The notes beneath the pieces are model-generated. The model saw only the letters and a program-made list of their open reading frames with translations. It searched no databases and was not told where the DNA came from. The position numbers and the translations under genes were made by a program. From assembly GCF_011752065.1 (NCBI RefSeq), contig NZ_JAAIJY010000007.1, positions 1 through 48,030 on the forward strand: DNA of 48,030 bases, read 5' to 3'. Source of the stretch: Actinomyces sp. ZJ308 (GTDB lineage Bacteria > Actinomycetota > Actinomycetes > Actinomycetales > Actinomycetaceae). Of the stretch, positions 17,632-25,246 are shown piece by piece. Within the stretch, counting starts at the first letter, position 1. Each line of letters opens with the position of its first letter.

Positions 17632-17705
17632 GCCCCCTTAGCTCAGTTGGTCAGAGCTGCGGACTTTTAATCCGAAGGTCGTGGGTTCGAGCCCCACAGG
17701 GGGTA
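17632..17705 (+). tRNA. tRNA-Lys (anticodon TTT)
   Basis: A 74-nt cloverleaf: acceptor GCCCCCT/AGGGGGT, D stem GCTC/GAGC, anticodon loop CTTTTAA with anticodon TTT, and T arm GTGGG-TTCGAGC-CCCAC. The discriminator base is A. The following CA is part of ACA, so CCA is not encoded. Position 27-43 at the top of the anticodon stem is a G-A mismatch rather than a pair. Reading the reverse strand gives a spurious GLEPTTFGLKVR peptide, a well-known artefact. A terminator follows, then an island carrying integrase remains, so the tRNA is a likely attachment site. Confidence 0.95.
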
Positions 17706-17718
17706 CAGCCCCAGCCTC

Positions 17719-17747
17719 GGCCCCGGAAGGAACCACCGGGGCCTTTT
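17719..17747 (+). terminator. Rho-independent terminator behind tRNA-Lys
   Basis: GGCCCCGG and CCGGGGCC form a perfect 8-bp stem around a 9-nt loop, followed by TTTT. It lies 13 nt past the end of the mature tRNA. Confidence 0.85.
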
Positions 17748-17759
17748 CCGTACCCGGGA

Positions 17760-17905
17760 CGTAAGGTGCTGGCACCCAGCCGCCCTCACTGCGGGTGGGA
17801 TAGAGGTAGGCAACCCCTACTCCGAACACCTCAGCAGCCATAGCCAAGTCACCCGCGGTCCAGCGCACCTTGCCGCGCAGGCGGCTGAATGTACTGATCG
17901 GGAGG
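17760..17905 (-). pseudogene. Fragment of a phage-type HTH repressor
   Basis: On the minus strand, right after the XRE gene stop, an open frame reads LPISTFSRLRGKVRWTAGDL then AMAAEVFGVGVAYLYP. This resembles the second half of a Cro/CI-type helix-turn-helix domain (recognition helix, then the W-T-x-x-D-L-A-x-A-A-x-V-F-G-V pattern). There is no start codon or first helix: the frame is cut upstream by a stop and continues downstream into meaningless antisense tRNA sequence. It is most simply a truncated repressor left from a mobile element inserted at the tRNA. Confidence 0.5.
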
Positions 17906-17913
17906 GTTGGTTG

Positions 17914-18219
17914 TCAGCTCGCGGCGGCCATGTCGATGGTCAGGCGCAGGTCCAGCGCGCGGGCGATACGCCAGAGAGTCGAGACGGAGGGGACCTGTCC
18001 ACCGTTCTCGATGGCGGAGATGACTGACTGCTGGGTTCCCATGCGTCTGGCCAGCTCGGTCTGGGTCAGTCCTGCACGCGTGCGTGCGGCGTAAACAAGC
18101 TCGGCGAGCTGCAGGCGGGCCTCTTCCTCGGCCTCAGCAGCATCGAATCGGGCGCGCTCGTCCGGGGTCATGGCGGCCAGGGCCTCGGCCTCGGCCTGCC
18201 GGAACGGTGTGGTCGTCAT
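17914..18219 (-). CDS. XRE-family antitoxin-like regulator (orphan)
   Basis: A 101-residue protein with a helical N-terminus (EALAAMTPDERARFDAAEAE) and a C-terminal helix-turn-helix: LAELVYAARTRAGLTQTELA then RRMGTQQSVISAIENGGQVP. This layout is typical of HigA/RelB-like XRE antitoxins. The ATG has AGAGGAAG 6-9 nt upstream. No toxin gene adjoins; the space upstream is filled by integrase remains, ending 2 nt before this ATG. It may be an antitoxin that lost its toxin or a small phage-type regulator. Confidence 0.8.
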   Translation of the reverse strand: MTTTPFRQAEAEALAAMTPDERARFDAAEAEEEARLQLAELVYAARTRAGLTQTELARRMGTQQSVISAIENGGQVPSVSTLWRIARALDLRLTIDMAAAS

Positions 18220-18220
18220 G

Positions 18221-18600
18221 ATTACTTCCTCTTCTTTCGGGCTTCCTTGGTCGCCGCTTGGGCGGCTTGGTGGGCCGCCTGGGCCAGCCGGGCTCGTAGG
18301 ATCTCCCCTCGCTCGTTCTGGCGCTGCTTGGGGCTGATGCCGAGGTAGCGTGCGGTTGTCGGCAGTGATGATTGGCGCATACAACTCGGCTGTCAGTGCC
18401 TGCGGCCAGGAGCTCTGTAGCGAAGGTGTGACGGACCTGGAGGGCAGTCGCCTGAATGTCGGCGCGGTGCGGCGCGTCGGCAATCACCTGGCCGATGCCC
18501 TCACCGGTGACGGGCCGCGTCGGCTGGGTCGATGACGGGAACCAGCACCCCCGCTCCGGCCTGGTGGCGGCCTCGGTGTTGGCAGCAGCGTGGTTCAGGC
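18221..18600 (-). pseudogene. Degraded tyrosine-integrase C-terminal domain (frameshifted)
   Basis: Minus-strand reading gives QRLNHAAANTEAAT, then RPVTGEGIGQVIADA and LQVRHTFATELLAAGTDSRV, which carries the R-H-x-x-R-type RHTFATELL motif of tyrosine recombinases. After about 18400 the homology moves to another frame: MRQSSLPTTARYLGISPKQR, containing the active-site Tyr region (TTARYLGIS), and on to KEARKKRK-stop at 18221. Thus at least one frameshift splits the catalytic domain, and the N-terminal half is missing. Its place about 500 bp from tRNA-Lys fits an integrative element that used that tRNA. It abuts the RHH gene upstream. Confidence 0.75.
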
Positions 18601-18918
18601 GCTGGCGAGGTACTTCTCGACGGCGTCGCGGATCACTGCGCTCGTGGTAGTGCCGTGTGTCCTCACGTACTCAGTGAGGGCCGCGTCGGTGGCGGGGCTG
18701 AAGCGCACGTGGCGGGCCGGGGACCGGCCGGCACCGGTCGCGTGAACCTCCCCCAGGTTGGGACGACCTCGGAAGATTGCGTCGAGCTCGTCGTCGCTGA
18801 CGCGGGTGCCCGGGCTGGTGCGCAGGGTGGTACGTACGGGCTTCACGCGGCCGGCGACGATGTCCTCGTCATAGGCGTCATAGTAGGCGTCATCATTACG
18901 CTCGTTGATCTCGGCCAT
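18595..18918 (-). CDS. Ribbon-helix-helix antitoxin (BrnA-like)
   Basis: A 107-residue protein. The acidic N-terminal half (NDDAYYDAYDEDIVAGRVKP) should bind the toxin. The C-terminal 40 residues form a ribbon-helix-helix: RHVRFSPATDAALTEYVRTH then TTTSAVIRDAVEKYLAS. It lies 24 nt downstream of a BrnT-like toxin gene on the same strand; toxin-then-RHH-antitoxin is the brnTA order. An AGGGGA ribosome-binding site is present. The RHH part probably binds the palindrome at 19213-19235 to repress the pair. VapB-like or other RHH antitoxins are alternatives. Confidence 0.75.
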   Translation of the reverse strand: MAEINERNDDAYYDAYDEDIVAGRVKPVRTTLRTSPGTRVSDDELDAIFRGRPNLGEVHATGAGRSPARHVRFSPATDAALTEYVRTHGTTTSAVIRDAVEKYLASA

Positions 18919-18941
18919 GATCGATTCCCCTCTCCTGTGGT

Positions 18942-19211
18942 TCAGCGGTCGTCCCGCGGGACGATATAGCGGTACAGGTCCGTCACTTCCATGGCATGGA
19001 AGATCTTGCGGTTGCCGCGGCCGTCGACGGCGACGCCGACCTCGATGTAGCGCATGGCATGCTGATGGGGCAGACCAACGAACATGAAGCTCCTCTCCCC
19101 CGGCCGCCTCGCCGGAAGGTCGGCGTATCCGGCATGGTGCAGCACCGCATATACGGCGTCCTCGCGGGGAATCCCGTGCTTGTCGGCGGAGGAGGAGAAC
19201 TCGAACGGCAC
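18942..19211 (-). CDS. BrnT-like ribonuclease toxin candidate
   Basis: An 89-residue protein: FEFSSSADKHGIPREDAVYA at the start, then GERSFMFVGLPHQHAMRYIE, and IFHAMEVTDLYRYIVP at the end. The KHGIxxEDA helix followed by strands ending in an H-A-M segment resembles BrnT-type RelE-fold toxins and a set of unnamed actinobacterial toxins. I chose GTG 19211, since residues upstream of it lose similarity and the frame there runs through the operator. No ribosome-binding site precedes the GTG and a CATAAT -10-like box ends 3 nt before it, so a leaderless transcript is likely. First gene of the toxin-antitoxin pair. Confidence 0.6.
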   Translation of the reverse strand: MPFEFSSSADKHGIPREDAVYAVLHHAGYADLPARRPGERSFMFVGLPHQHAMRYIEVGVAVDGRGNRKIFHAMEVTDLYRYIVPRDDR

Positions 19212-19212
19212 G

Positions 19213-19235
19213 CCATTATGGTAACACCATAATGG
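19213..19235. promoter_or_regulatory. Palindromic operator of the toxin-antitoxin pair
   Basis: CCATTATGGT and ACCATAATGG are perfect 10-bp inverted repeats around AAC. The palindrome ends one base before the proposed toxin start codon and contains the CATAAT that could serve as the -10 box. Binding of the RHH antitoxin here would block the promoter, the usual autoregulation of type II modules. Confidence 0.65.
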
Positions 19236-19615
19236 TGGTGGGCAATCCCTCGTCGCGCTCCGCTGGTACCAGGTTTTCGCGATTCGGCAACGAAAACTGA
19301 CATCTATCCATCTTTCTTCGCCGTCCCGACCACCCATACCGGCCCCCAGCGTGAGCCGACGTGATGCAGGCGGGGTGAGTGACTTACCTGTGTCGGGCTC
19401 AGTAGTGACCAGAGTTGAACCTCGTGCGGGAGGCGGGGCCAGCATAGGGCGCCGATCACGGGCTGCTGCTGGTCGGGGCTGACGCCGAGTTGCGGGCGGG
19501 GGTCAGCGGGAGGTGCGGACTGGCATGATGGGGCCTTGCCTCCCTTCGGCACCTTCTCCCGGAACACCCGTTGTCCTTGTCGGGGAGGAGAGGAGCTGGG
19601 AAGGAGGTGAGGGCC
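19236..19615. other. Intergenic region of the tRNA-Lys island with no supported gene
   Basis: About 380 bp upstream of the toxin and the small ORF. Long frames cross it on both strands, but none has a ribosome-binding site plus recognisable protein features. It must hold the promoters of the leftward toxin pair and the rightward small ORF. A CATGAT near 19526-19531 could be a -10 box for the latter. Base composition is slightly less GC-rich near the toxin operator than in flanking core genes. Confidence 0.4.
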
Positions 19616-19759
19616 GTGTCCAAGCCGAGAGGTCGACACGTCAGAGTCCCCAAGGACAAGGTAACGGCCCGGAAGGTGAGCGAAATCCTTAACTCTCTCG
19701 CTCGCCTTGTCCGGGCCGTCGGTGTCCTTGTGGATGCCCTCAGCAAGTGGATCGGCTAA
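19616..19759 (+). CDS. 47-residue amphipathic small protein, unknown
   Basis: Starts at GTG with a near-ideal AAGGAGGTGA (19601-19610) upstream. The product has a basic head (SKPRGRHVRVPKDKVTARK) and an amphipathic helix (VSEILNSLARLVRAVGVLVD, then ALSKWIG). Two inverted repeats enclose the initiation region: TTGTCCTTG (19571-19579) with CAAGGACAA (19651-19659), and CGTGTC (19615-19620) with GACACG (19635-19640); the second contains the start codon. A hairpin follows the stop. This layout resembles type I toxin or leader-peptide genes, but no homologue is recognised. It could also be a remnant of a phage or plasmid gene. Confidence 0.5.
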   Translation: MSKPRGRHVRVPKDKVTARKVSEILNSLARLVRAVGVLVDALSKWIG

Positions 19760-19774
19760 GCCATTCCCTTGCTA

Positions 19775-19809
19775 GGGGAGTCGCCCGGCCGTTACCCGGG
19801 TGGCTCCCC
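19775..19809 (+). terminator. Hairpin behind the small ORF
   Basis: GGGGAG-TCG-CCCGG pairs with CCGGG-TGG-CTCCCC, leaving a 3-nt internal loop. There is no T-run, as is common in high-GC genomes. It begins 15 nt past the small-ORF stop. The region from here to 20056 shows no supported gene. Confidence 0.5.
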
Positions 19810-20056
19810 ACCATTATGGCCGGCGACGCTCCACCATGTCCACACCTCGACGAGACTCATCAAGGATGCCCGCGTAAGAGGCTCGGTGCCTCATGTAGGA
19901 CTGCCCGCGAAGCTCGTGGACCGTGGTGGGCATGGGAAGCGAGTTGCCCGCCGCAGGCCAGAGCCAACCCGGCAGGCACCGGCCCGACAAGGCCGCACGC
20001 ACCGCCAGGCCCAGGCCGCCCCTGCCCGGACCTTCTTAAGCCACCGGCAGGCGAGC

Positions 20057-20962
20057 TCAGCCGCCCTCCTTGGCAGCGTCGAGCACTCGGCCGAGGTAGC
20101 GGCCGAACTTCTCGGTGATGCTGCCGTGGTCGTCGTCGGGCCACTCGCTCCAGGTGCGGCTGAATCCCGCCGAGCGGTAGTAGGCCAGGCTGTTGCGGGC
20201 ATGCCCGATGCCGTCGAAGCCGTCGACGCTGTCGCCGGGCACGTCGCGCGTCCCAGTCACCCAGTTCAGCCGGAGTCGCCCTTTGACGTCGTCGGAGAAC
20301 GTCGACGTCCCGCTCTCCGGCGCATCACCGCCCCCGAAGAGAAGGAAGCCGCCGCCCACCATACGCTCGGCGTAGGCGGGGAAGAACCACTGGCTGATGA
20401 ACTCCGAGCCGCCGGAGTAGCCCACGAGCCAGACCTGCTCCGTGTTGGCCCCGCACTCGGCCGCCACGTAGTCGAGCGCCTCCTCCAGGAAGCGGACCTT
20501 CTCATCCTGGTCATCCAGCCACCAGATCCCCTCATCCCCGGGAGAACGCACCGAGACGACGTCGTAGCCGCGGGCGCCCGCCGCCTCGACCACTCCCCCG
20601 GCACCGGCCAGGCCGCCTTGGGACCTTTCGCCACGGCTCTGGCCGCCCTGGCTGTGGAAGGGCTGACCGTCACCGTCGAGGTAGACGACCAGACCCACCG
20701 GCACGTCGGTGGCCGCGTAGAAGATGCAGTCGGAGGTCTCGTCATCGGTGTCGGTGTAGGAGAAGGCGGCGGGGACCGACAGGTCTCCGGACGTCGGTCG
20801 CAGGCTCGGGGCGACACTCGGACCGCGTGAGCGCAGGTGCGGCGGTGGGCTGGGGTGCGCGGCCGCCTGCTGCGGCCCGCGGGGAGCGCACCCGGCCAGG
20901 AACAGACCCGCCATCGCCCCGGTCAGGGCGCGACGCGAAAGATGCGCTGCCACGATCTCCAC
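20057..20962 (-). CDS. Exported lipoprotein with alpha/beta-hydrolase fold
   Basis: A 301-residue protein. The signal peptide (LSRRALTGAMAGLFLAGC) ends in a lipobox with Cys25, so it is probably anchored outside the membrane; the RR pair hints at Tat export. After a Pro/Ser-rich linker (35-60) comes a hydrolase-like domain: VGLVVYLDGDGQPF, GYDVVSVRSPGDEG, the nucleophile elbow QVWLVGYSGGSEFISQW, and a late His in WPDDDHGSITEKFGRYL. A Ser-Asp/Glu-His esterase or carboxylesterase is likely, with unknown substrate; PHB-depolymerase-like or LpqC-like proteins are the nearest in layout. It borders the tRNA-Lys island. Confidence 0.75.
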   Translation of the reverse strand: MEIVAAHLSRRALTGAMAGLFLAGCAPRGPQQAAAHPSPPPHLRSRGPSVAPSLRPTSGDLSVPAAFSYTDTDDETSDCIFYAATDVPVGLVVYLDGDGQPFHSQGGQSRGERSQGGLAGAGGVVEAAGARGYDVVSVRSPGDEGIWWLDDQDEKVRFLEEALDYVAAECGANTEQVWLVGYSGGSEFISQWFFPAYAERMVGGGFLLFGGGDAPESGTSTFSDDVKGRLRLNWVTGTRDVPGDSVDGFDGIGHARNSLAYYRSAGFSRTWSEWPDDDHGSITEKFGRYLGRVLDAAKEGG

Positions 20963-21136
20963 TCACTCTCCCGGTCTTCGTCAGCCACTCGACCGTAGCA
21001 CCGCCTCCTCACTCCCGCGCGGCCAGCGCCGGCCGGCCGACCTGGGGGCGGCAAGGCTGCGGAGCAGCCCGACGGCGTCAACCTCCAGGGCGTCCGCCGA
21101 TTGCGGCTCATCGCGGGAATCTGGGCCGGATCTCCA

Positions 21137-22621
21137 TCACCGGCCAGCCCCGTGGCGCCGTCCGCCAGTTCCGCTGCGTCTGCTCTGCCCGCCGCGGCCG
21201 GCGGACTGGCCTGCCCCGCGCGCGCCGCTCCTGCTGCTCCCGCCGCGCCGCTTGGCCCCGCGGCCGCGGCCGCCGTGACCGGCCCGGTCTCGCCCGGCTT
21301 CCGCATGGCCGTGGCCCGGACGCCCGGTGGAGGCCCGCCCACTGGGGCTGCCGCCCTTGACGGCCACGCCCTCGGGCATGTCCTCGAGGGCGACGGCGTC
21401 GGCGACCTGCCCCACAAGGGCCGTGACGGCGTCGTCGTCGGGCCGGATGCGCTCGATATCCGCGCGGATCCGCGCCTTCTTGAGCAGGACCTGGACGTCG
21501 TGCTTCTGCTCGGGCAGGACGAGGGTGATGACGGTTCCGGCGGCCCCGGCGCGGGCGGTGCGTCCGGAGCGGTGCAGGTAGGCCTTGTGCTCGGCGGGCG
21601 GGTCGACGTGGACGACCAGCTCGACGCCGGAGACGTCGATGCCCCGCGCGGCGATGTCGGTGGCGACCATGACGTGGACCTGCCCGGTGGAGAAGGCCCG
21701 CATGGCGCGCTCGCGCGCGTTCTGGCTCATGTTGCCCTGCAGCTCGACGGCTGGGATGCTGGCCTGGACGAGCTTACGGGCCAGGCGCCGGGCGAGGTGC
21801 TTGGTGCGGGTGAACAGGATCCGCTGCCCCTGCCCGGAGGCGAGCCGGCGCACGAGGCCGTCCTTGGCGGTCTTGTCCGCCACCATCCACACGCGGTGGG
21901 CCATGGCGTCCACGGGCGAGGTCGAGGGGTCCACGGAGTGCTGGAGCGGCTCGTGCAGGAACTCCTTGACCAGCGTGTCCACACCGTTGTCGAGGGTGGC
22001 GGAGAAGAGCAGGCGCTGGCCGCGCCGCGGGGTGGCGCGCAGGATGCGGCGGACGTTGGGCAGGAAGCCGAGGTCGGCCATGTGGTCGGCCTCGTCCAGG
22101 ACGGTGATCTCGACCTCGTCGAGCTCGATGAGGCCCTGGCCCATGAGGTCCAGGAGGCGGCCGGGACAGGCGACGACGACGTCGACCCCCGCCTTGAGGG
22201 CCTTCTCCTGAGGCTTGGCGGAGACCCCGCCGAAGATGGTGGTCACGTCCATGTCGACGACGCGGGCCAGGGGCTCGATGACCTCGGCGATCTGGAGGGC
22301 GAGCTCGCGGGTGGGGGCCAGGACCAGGCCGATGGGGTGACCGGGGCGGGCCTTGTCCTGCTGGGCCAGGCGCTGGACCAGCGGGAGGCTGAAGGCCAGC
22401 GTCTTGCCCGAGCCGGTGCGGCCGCGGCCCAGGACGTCGCGTCCGGCGAGGGTGTCGGGCAGGGTGGCGGCCTGGATGGGGAAGGGCGCGGTGAAGCCGC
22501 GGGCGTCGAGGTCGGCGGCGAGGTCGGAGTCCACGCCGAGGGAGGCGAAGGTGGCCTCCCCGGCGGCCGGGGTCTTTCCGGAGGCGAAGCGGTGGGAGGC
22601 GGAAGGGCGGTGTGCGGCCAC
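21137..22621 (-). CDS. DEAD-box ATP-dependent RNA helicase
   Basis: A 494-residue helicase of the RhlE/DbpA-like group. Motifs in order: Q motif GFTAPFPIQAATLP, motif I GRGRTGSGKTLAF, Ia PTRELALQIAE, II VLDEADHMADLGF, III FSATL, then QGNMSQNARERAMRAF, IVATDIAARGIDV-type (MVATDIAARGIDVSG) and HRSGRTARAG. The C-terminal about 75 residues are Arg/Gly-rich (GGRGRGAKRRGGSSRSGARG) and should bind RNA. I chose GTG 22621 because AGGA lies 5-8 nt upstream and the residues before it have no helicase similarity. A 481-bp space upstream leaves room for a long 5' UTR, a feature of some cold-induced helicases. Role: RNA unwinding in ribosome assembly or RNA decay. Confidence 0.93.
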   Translation of the reverse strand: MAAHRPSASHRFASGKTPAAGEATFASLGVDSDLAADLDARGFTAPFPIQAATLPDTLAGRDVLGRGRTGSGKTLAFSLPLVQRLAQQDKARPGHPIGLVLAPTRELALQIAEVIEPLARVVDMDVTTIFGGVSAKPQEKALKAGVDVVVACPGRLLDLMGQGLIELDEVEITVLDEADHMADLGFLPNVRRILRATPRRGQRLLFSATLDNGVDTLVKEFLHEPLQHSVDPSTSPVDAMAHRVWMVADKTAKDGLVRRLASGQGQRILFTRTKHLARRLARKLVQASIPAVELQGNMSQNARERAMRAFSTGQVHVMVATDIAARGIDVSGVELVVHVDPPAEHKAYLHRSGRTARAGAAGTVITLVLPEQKHDVQVLLKKARIRADIERIRPDDDAVTALVGQVADAVALEDMPEGVAVKGGSPSGRASTGRPGHGHAEAGRDRAGHGGRGRGAKRRGGSSRSGARGAGQSAGRGGQSRRSGTGGRRHGAGR

Positions 22622-23102
22622 GAGGGTCCTGTCGGTTGGGACCGCGGCACGCCGACGCGAGTCGCTGGCAGCGTGCGCGTCGGTGCGTGGGTGCCGGCGT
22701 TCGCGGCTCCACAGCGCACAGCGTCGGTGAGTCGACGCGCGCCGGGACCGGGGCACCAGCCAGGCCGGGCGGCGCCCGGACCAGGAGACATCCTGCCCGA
22801 GATTCCGCCGTTCCCCAAGGGCGCCGCTCACACGCACGCCGGACGCTCCGGATTCACTGGGCCTTCAGGACTCACCCGAGAGTTCCCGAGAGGCTGGGGC
22901 CTGTCGGGATACGGCGAGGACCGCCCCGTAGCCCCCGATGTGTCACTCTGGGCGACTTTTCATCCTGCAGCTGCTCATCGTTACAGCCAGCGAGCCGTCC
23001 TGACCAGCGGTTTCACGGTGCAGCTCAGTCGTGAAGCCCGCAGGCCGGAGGATGAGCCTGCGGAAAAGTCTCCGCTTGAGACATTTTGAGCCCGTATGCC
23101 CA
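22622..23102. other. Upstream region of the helicase gene
   Basis: 481 bp between the EamA-family gene stop and the helicase start. Apart from the hairpins near 23042-23087 I see no gene, repeat family or known riboswitch. It is the likely site of the helicase promoter and a long leader. The frame of the helicase is open across part of it, but the translated sequence there is Arg/Ser-rich and non-conserved. Confidence 0.4.
23064..23087. terminator. Bidirectional-type hairpin behind the EamA-family gene
   Basis: AAAA-GTCTC-CGCTT-GAGAC-A-TTTT: a 5-bp GC-containing stem extended by A-T pairs with one bulge, giving T-runs on both strands. It lies 15 nt past the stop of the leftward EamA-family gene. 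A second stem, CCGCAGG/CCTGCGG, lies just beyond. Confidence 0.55.
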
Positions 23103-24056
23103 CTATCGACCCGACGGACGCGTCGGACGCGGCGAGCGGCCGTCCGTGCTGGCCAGGGCGACGGCCGCCGAGACCAGCACGAGCCCGATCACCTCCCAGG
23201 CACCGGGCAGCTGGCGCAGCACCGCCACCCCCACCAGCATCGACGTCGCCGGCATGAGGGAGGACAGCAGCGCGAAGGTGTCGGCACCGAGCCGCTTGAG
23301 CACCACCTGATCGAGGCCGTAGGGCACCGCGGTCGACAGGAGCCCGACCCCCAGCGCCATCGCGGCGGAGCCGGCCGAGGTCAGGGCGATGCCTGCCGTC
23401 CCGGCGGCGAAGGGGGCGTAGACCAGCGCGCCGAAGACCATGCCCACGGCGAGCGAGTCGATCCCGACCCCGGCGGCGGCCACGCGTCGCCCCAGAAGGA
23501 TGTAGACCGCCCAGGCCACACCGGCCGCCAGCGCGAGCAGGACGCCCGCCCTCTGCCCCGGCTGCCCCAGGTCGACGCCGAGCCCGGAGATGGACACGAC
23601 CCCGAGCAGCGCCAGCACCGCCGCGCAGCGCGGCCGCCATCCCCGTCCCGTGATGGCGGCGACGCAGACCGGTCCGAGGAACTCCAGGGAGACGGCCGTG
23701 CCCAGCGGAAGCAGCGAGATCGCCGCGTAGAAGATGACATTCATCGTGGCCGTCGCGGTCCCGAAGGCGGCGGCCGCCGCCAGCGTCCTGCGCGTCCACC
23801 TCCTGCGCCAGGGGCACCTGAGAGCCATGAGCACGGCGGCCCCCACCACCAGGCGCCACCAGGCCACCGTCGTCGACGGCATGAGCGCGAACAGGGAGAC
23901 GGCCAGCCCCGCACCGAGGTACTGGGAGGAGGCGGAGACAACGAAGACCAGCGGAGCCGGAACCCTTCCCACAATCGAACCGGCTGAGCCTCCTTCGCCG
24001 GCAGCACCCGCATTGACGCCCTCGCTGCGGGGAGGGCGGGGACTGTCACTGACCAC
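23103..24056 (-). CDS. EamA-family (RhtA-like) metabolite exporter
   Basis: A 317-residue inner-membrane protein with about ten helices in two EamA repeats. The segment TMNVIFYAAISLLPLGTAVS followed by LEFLGPVCVA, and the later AGVAWAVYILLGRR and STAVPYGLDQVVLKRLGAD, match the RhtA threonine/homoserine exporter group. Substrate is unproven. The start is GTG 24056 with weak ribosome-binding sequence; the first 30 residues are hydrophilic, so an internal start is possible. It stands between uppS and the helicase gene on the same strand. Confidence 0.85.
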   Translation of the reverse strand: MVSDSPRPPRSEGVNAGAAGEGGSAGSIVGRVPAPLVFVVSASSQYLGAGLAVSLFALMPSTTVAWWRLVVGAAVLMALRCPWRRRWTRRTLAAAAAFGTATATMNVIFYAAISLLPLGTAVSLEFLGPVCVAAITGRGWRPRCAAVLALLGVVSISGLGVDLGQPGQRAGVLLALAAGVAWAVYILLGRRVAAAGVGIDSLAVGMVFGALVYAPFAAGTAGIALTSAGSAAMALGVGLLSTAVPYGLDQVVLKRLGADTFALLSSLMPATSMLVGVAVLRQLPGAWEVIGLVLVSAAVALASTDGRSPRPTRPSGR

Positions 24057-24147
24057 CCACGTATTCTCACCCGTCTCGCTGAAGGCGCTTCACCCGTGGG
24101 CCACTCGCGGCCGCCCCGCAGCCACAGCCCCCGCAGCCGGGGTCCTC

Positions 24148-24966
24148 CTACTTGCCCAGGCGGCGCTCGCGACTGGCGAAGTCGCGCAGCGCCCGCAGGA
24201 AGTCCACGCGCCGGAAGGCCGGCCAGTTGACCTCGCAGAAGTAGTACTCGGAGTGCACCGACTGCCACAGGAGGAAGCCGGAGAGCCGCTGCTCGCCCGA
24301 GGTGCGGATGACCAGGTCGGGGTCGGGCTGGCCCTTGGTGTAGAGGTGGTCGGTGATGTCCTCCTCGTTGAGGGAGGCGGCGACGTCCTCCAGGCTCGCC
24401 CCGGCGGCGGCCCGCTCGCGCAGCAGCTCGCGCACGGCGTCGGCGATCTCCTGACGCCCCCCGTAGCCGACGGCGATGTTGACCTGCATGCGCCGGCCAT
24501 CCGGCTCGGCGGCCGCTCCCGTCTCCCCGTTCGGCTCAGGGACATCAGCGGCCGGTGGCTGGGACCTGGCGACGGCGGCGCGCAGGCGCTCGGCGAGCGG
24601 TTCGGGCAGGAGGTCGACGGCGCCCACGAGCCGCAGCCTCCAGCGTCCGGTCTCGGCGAGCTCGTCGACGGCGTGGGCGATGATGTCCAGCAGTGGCGAG
24701 AGCTCGGCCGGGTCGCGTGAGAGGTTGTCGGTGCTCAGCAGCCACAGGGTGACGACCTGGACCCCCATCTGCTCGGCCCACCCGAGGAACTCCTCGATCT
24801 TGTCCGCGCCGCGCTTGTGGCCCTGGGCGGCGCCGAACCCCATGGACTTGGCCCAGCGCCGGTTGCCGTCAAGAATGACCCCCACGTGGTGCGGCACGGT
24901 GGCCGGGTCAATGCGCGCGGCCAGCCGGCGCTCGTAGATGTCATAGAGGAGGTTGTCGCCTGCCAT
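24148..24966 (-). CDS. uppS: Isoprenyl (di/decaprenyl) diphosphate synthase, UppS family
   Basis: cis-Prenyltransferase that condenses isopentenyl diphosphate units into the lipid carrier for cell-wall synthesis. 272 residues: catalytic Asp33 in HHVGVILDGNRRWAKSMGF, the TLWLLSTDNLSR segment, NIAVGYGGRQEI, DPDLVIRTSGEQRLSGFLLW, and the final SEYYF..W.AFRRVDF motif. An insertion of about 25 residues (PPAADVPEPNGETGAAAEPD) precedes the NIAVGYGG strand and is not usual for the family. ATG 24966 has GAGGAAAC upstream; the longer frame is non-conserved. It is divergent from trhA, a common actinobacterial neighbourhood. Confidence 0.95.
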   Translation of the reverse strand: MAGDNLLYDIYERRLAARIDPATVPHHVGVILDGNRRWAKSMGFGAAQGHKRGADKIEEFLGWAEQMGVQVVTLWLLSTDNLSRDPAELSPLLDIIAHAVDELAETGRWRLRLVGAVDLLPEPLAERLRAAVARSQPPAADVPEPNGETGAAAEPDGRRMQVNIAVGYGGRQEIADAVRELLRERAAAGASLEDVAASLNEEDITDHLYTKGQPDPDLVIRTSGEQRLSGFLLWQSVHSEYYFCEVNWPAFRRVDFLRALRDFASRERRLGK

Positions 24967-25246
24967 GCCGTTTCCTCGGGGTTCCTCGGTGGGGTTGTAG
25001 GGACGGGGACCCGACGGCGCGGGGCCGTCTCCAACGGTATCGCGCGCCGTCCCTCCCGCGCTGGGCGAGACGGCTAACAGCCGGGTCAAATCCGGCCGTC
25101 AGGTTCGTCCAGGGTTACCAGGGCACAACAGGAGTGTGCCGGGACGTTCGGCCGCACCGGCCCGCTCGACGGCGGCCTGGGAGCCGGCCGGAGGGGACGG
25201 CCGTGCCGCCCGGATCACATCGCTCTCCAGACGGCTACCACGACAA

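Noticed and set aside
17638-17868. A leftward frame ending in GLEPTTFGLKVR
   Set aside because: That peptide is the known artefact of translating the antisense of a tRNA; only the upstream HTH-like part is kept, as a pseudogene fragment.
19304-19746. Leftward frames in the tRNA-Lys island (19304-19639, 19456-19746)
   Set aside because: No ribosome-binding sites or recognisable motifs, and one is the mirror of the small rightward ORF.
22622-22837. N-terminal extension of the helicase
   Set aside because: Arg/Ser-rich sequence without helicase similarity; GTG 22621 has a ribosome-binding site.
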